Below, piece by piece: positions 63,033 to 64,000 of a stretch of 64,000 nucleotides of DNA. Both the position numbers and the translations under genes were made by a program. The notes beneath the pieces were generated by a model. It was not told the origin of the DNA. It ran no database searches and saw nothing but the letters and a program-made list of their open reading frames with translations. Source of the stretch: Altericroceibacterium spongiae (GTDB taxonomy: Bacteria > Pseudomonadota > Alphaproteobacteria > Sphingomonadales > Sphingomonadaceae). Position 1 is the stretch's first letter, and the number at the start of each line of letters is the position of its first letter. The DNA lies in NCBI RefSeq assembly GCF_003610805.1, contig NZ_RAPF01000004.1:124001-188000 (forward strand). The letters are read 5' to 3'.

Positions 63033-63863
63033 ATGGTGCATTCGCTTTCCCGTCCGCTTCGTTATGCCGGTTTTGCCCTGCCGCTGATGGTGCTTGCGGT
63101 GCCTGCCTCTGCCCAGCTGGGCGGCTTGTTCGGAGCGGTGCAGGACCGGGTGGAGCAGGAAGTCAACCGGCAGGTGCGGGGTGATCGGGGTGACGTGCGC
63201 AATGATGACGGGCGGATCGACGATGCCGATGGGCAGAGCCTGCAGATCAATGAGGGCTTCGATTTCAGGGCCGGCGCAAGAACCATTGTGCAGGACGATT
63301 TTTCGGATACGCCAATTGGCGCTATGCCGAAAGAATGGAAGACGAACGGTTCCGGCTCGGTCGTCAGTGTCGGCGGCATTCCGGGCAACTGGCTCGCCCT
63401 TCAGCCATTCGCCACCTATAAGCTCACCGATGCACCGCAATTGCCGGCCAGTTTCACAGTCGAATTCGATATGGTGATCGCAGCTGACACGACCCGCGAT
63501 GCAGGTGGTTTCTATTTCGGTTTCACCCGCAATAACAGCGTACAAAGCTACGTGATGGATGCGCATAATGATGGTGGTATTGCGGCAGTGAATGCGAATT
63601 TTGCAGGCAGCACGTCGGTCAGCAGCAGCGCGACGGGCTATTACCATGCCAGCAAGCTGGATTTGCGCGATTATGCGAACCGGACCATGCACGTCTCTAT
63701 CGCTGTGGACGGGGATATGATGCAGGTCTATTTCGATCAGCAGAAAATCGCCGATGCCAAATTGTTCGACAACAATCCGGCCAAATATTTCTTTATCAGT
63801 GCGCCGACCCGGACACGGCATGGAGCCCGTTTGCTGTTCAGCAATTTCCGGTTGGCGGAATGA
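63033..63863 (+). CDS. Secreted protein with concanavalin-like beta domain, unknown function
   Basis: A 276-aa exported protein. The signal peptide is MVHSLSRPLRYAGFALPLMVLAVPASAQ. A short charged helix (AVQDRVEQEVNRQVRGDRGDVRND) precedes a beta-rich domain that opens DFRAGARTIVQDDFSDTPIGAMPKEWKTNG and continues FTVEFDMVIAADTTRDAGGFYFGFTRNN, resembling the LamG/concanavalin-like sandwich seen ahead of OmpA domains in other bacteria; here no OmpA domain follows. ATG 63033 has CAGGAG 5 nt upstream, better than ATG 63015. No ligand can be inferred. Confidence 0.75.
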   Translation: MVHSLSRPLRYAGFALPLMVLAVPASAQLGGLFGAVQDRVEQEVNRQVRGDRGDVRNDDGRIDDADGQSLQINEGFDFRAGARTIVQDDFSDTPIGAMPKEWKTNGSGSVVSVGGIPGNWLALQPFATYKLTDAPQLPASFTVEFDMVIAADTTRDAGGFYFGFTRNNSVQSYVMDAHNDGGIAAVNANFAGSTSVSSSATGYYHASKLDLRDYANRTMHVSIAVDGDMMQVYFDQQKIADAKLFDNNPAKYFFISAPTRTRHGARLLFSNFRLAE

Positions 63864-64000
63864 GGTTTCAGGCAGTGTCGCGATCTTGCAACGAAAGTCG
63901 CGCCCCCTATTTATCCGGGGATCGCGGCTTTCTCTGCATGACCTGTATCGGAAAAGATTGAATGGGGTCTTGTGTTGCTGAAATGCAACACTATCTCAAG
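63864..64000. other. Window-end non-coding stretch
   Basis: 137 bp without a gene. A hairpin formed by CGCGCCCC and GGGGATCGCG (about 63898-63927) could terminate the preceding gene, but the T-run is weak. Nothing else is recognisable. Confidence 0.35.

Overview
The window looks like ordinary core chromosome of an alphaproteobacterium, most likely order Sphingomonadales (Sphingomonadaceae/Erythrobacteraceae type). Pointers are the moderately high G+C, the tig-tRNA-clpP-clpX region, a ChpT phosphotransferase, an ATP12-type F-ATPase assembly chaperone, a TorF-type putative porin, a TonB receptor whose mature N-terminus carries EIVVTG, a DUF3297 protein, a TauE/TIGR02186 pair and a heme-ligating bacterioferritin with Bfd. 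I see no phage, plasmid, insertion sequence, integron, CRISPR array or rRNA operon. The genus cannot be named from sequence reading alone.

Layout. 1-4.2 kb: sppA (cut by the window edge, minus strand) divergent from pyrB and a degenerate dihydroorotase coupled to it. 4.2-8.5 kb: two divergent SPOR-domain proteins and a DUF418 membrane protein. 8.5-10.7 kb: bfd, bacterioferritin and a diguanylate cyclase. 10.9-14.4 kb: a zincin-like protease, der, a CHAP protein with an altered catalytic residue, DUF3297 and an acidic protein. 14.5-20.4 kb: tRNA-Leu, trigger factor, an LprI-like protein, clpP, clpX and a MarR-GNAT fusion. 20.4-24.5 kb: CDF metal exporter and TonB-dependent receptor. 24.7-29.9 kb: mtgA, rpoH, rluD, M67 peptidase, chpT, AmpD-like amidase and the RNase P RNA. 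30-38.3 kb: PPP-type phosphatase, a structured intergenic element, TorF porin, glyoxalase, nhaA, an NfrB-like glycosyltransferase with an NfrA-C-like partner, TauE and TIGR02186. 38.3-49.3 kb: HerA-like ATPase, MATE, queE, valS and a four-gene Mla-type lipid transport operon. 49.3-52.5 kb: a compact crcB-rluC-HAD-small membrane protein-ATP12 operon. 52.5-64 kb: rpsU, FKBP isomerase, gatC-gatA-gatB, trmL, AsmA protein, M16 peptidase and a secreted protein of unknown function.

The genes group into protein quality control and folding (Tig, ClpXP, RpoH, FKBP), envelope building and maintenance (SppA, SPOR proteins, MtgA, amidase, Mla, AsmA, TonB receptor, porin), translation and RNA processing (Der, RluD, RluC-type, TrmL, ValS, GatCAB, S21, RNase P RNA), pyrimidine synthesis, iron storage and cell-cycle phosphorelay.

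The least expected observations are: a 53-nt imperfect inverted repeat with mutually exclusive pairings followed by a terminator-like hairpin between the phosphatase and porin genes (30866-30958); a minimal NfrB/NfrA-C pair whose second gene starts in very AT-rich DNA; a PyrC'-like protein without its metal-ligand motif; a CHAP protein with Ser in place of the catalytic Cys; a possible AUC start codon for the M67 peptidase; and a hairpin that would mask the ribosome binding site of the AsmA gene.
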